From an uncultured Brevibacterium sp. (GTDB lineage: Bacteria > Actinomycetota > Actinomycetes > Actinomycetales > Brevibacteriaceae), in NCBI GenBank assembly GCA_902489185.1, contig CABTZC010000157.1, positions 1 to 5,448 on the forward strand: DNA of 5,448 nucleotides, in the 5' to 3' direction. Position numbers and translations under genes: made by a program. Shown here in pieces: positions 5,422 to 5,448 of the stretch (position 1 is its first letter; the number at the start of each line of letters is the position of its first letter). A model generated the notes under the pieces. The model worked only from the letters and a program-made list of their open reading frames with translations. It was not told the origin of the DNA and searched no databases.

Positions 5422-5448
5422 GTCGTTAGCGAACGAACACAAAGGTGG
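5422..5448 (+). other. 3' edge, possible SD of a following gene
   Basis: The last bases, AAAGGTGG at 5441-5448, resemble a ribosome binding site, so another + strand gene could start just outside the window. No start codon is visible and no terminator is seen in the 27 bases after the stop codon. Confidence 0.2.

Noticed and set aside
1..5448. A defence island, mobile element or CRISPR array
   Set aside because: No transposase, integrase, terminal repeats, spacer-repeat pattern or defence partner genes are visible. The HNH gene belongs to a small chromosomal family and stands alone.

Overview
The window looks like chromosomal DNA from an actinobacterium (Actinomycetota) of moderate GC, mid-50s percent judged by eye. 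Three things suggest this: every confident gene appears to start with GTG after a good Shine-Dalgarno (SD); the small HNH endonuclease is of a type common in that phylum; and the NlpC/P60 hydrolase and double-domain universal stress protein have typical actinobacterial layouts. The species cannot be named from the sequence alone. All confident genes are on the + strand.

Layout: bases 1-555 hold at most the 3' tip of an upstream gene, then about 500 bases of non-coding DNA. That stretch contains a perfect 12-bp-arm palindrome, an AT-rich promoter zone with GTNAC boxes resembling MtrA sites, and a folded leader. Next come a secreted NlpC/P60 peptidoglycan hydrolase (556-1380) with a strong terminator; a leader with a possible 51-codon small ORF and an internal terminator-like hairpin, overlapping the start of an HNH endonuclease (1750-2268); an intergenic stretch with tandem GCAAC-N-GTTGC palindromes; a tandem universal stress protein (2452-3459) with its own terminator; an exported polysaccharide deacetylase (3547-5007); and a small GlsB/YeaQ-type membrane protein (5134-5421). 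The window ends before the next gene.

How the genes relate: most seem to be separate transcription units with their own promoters or terminators, not one operon. Three products concern the envelope (the hydrolase, the deacetylase and the small membrane protein) and one is a stress protein, so a loose envelope/stress theme is reasonable. Nothing shows that they act as one system.

I found no mobile element, CRISPR array, tRNA, rRNA or clear new multi-gene system. The parts most worth a second look are regulatory: the leader in front of the HNH gene, the tandem palindromes before the stress-protein gene, and the GTNAC boxes over the hydrolase promoter. The large N-terminal region of the deacetylase is also of interest.
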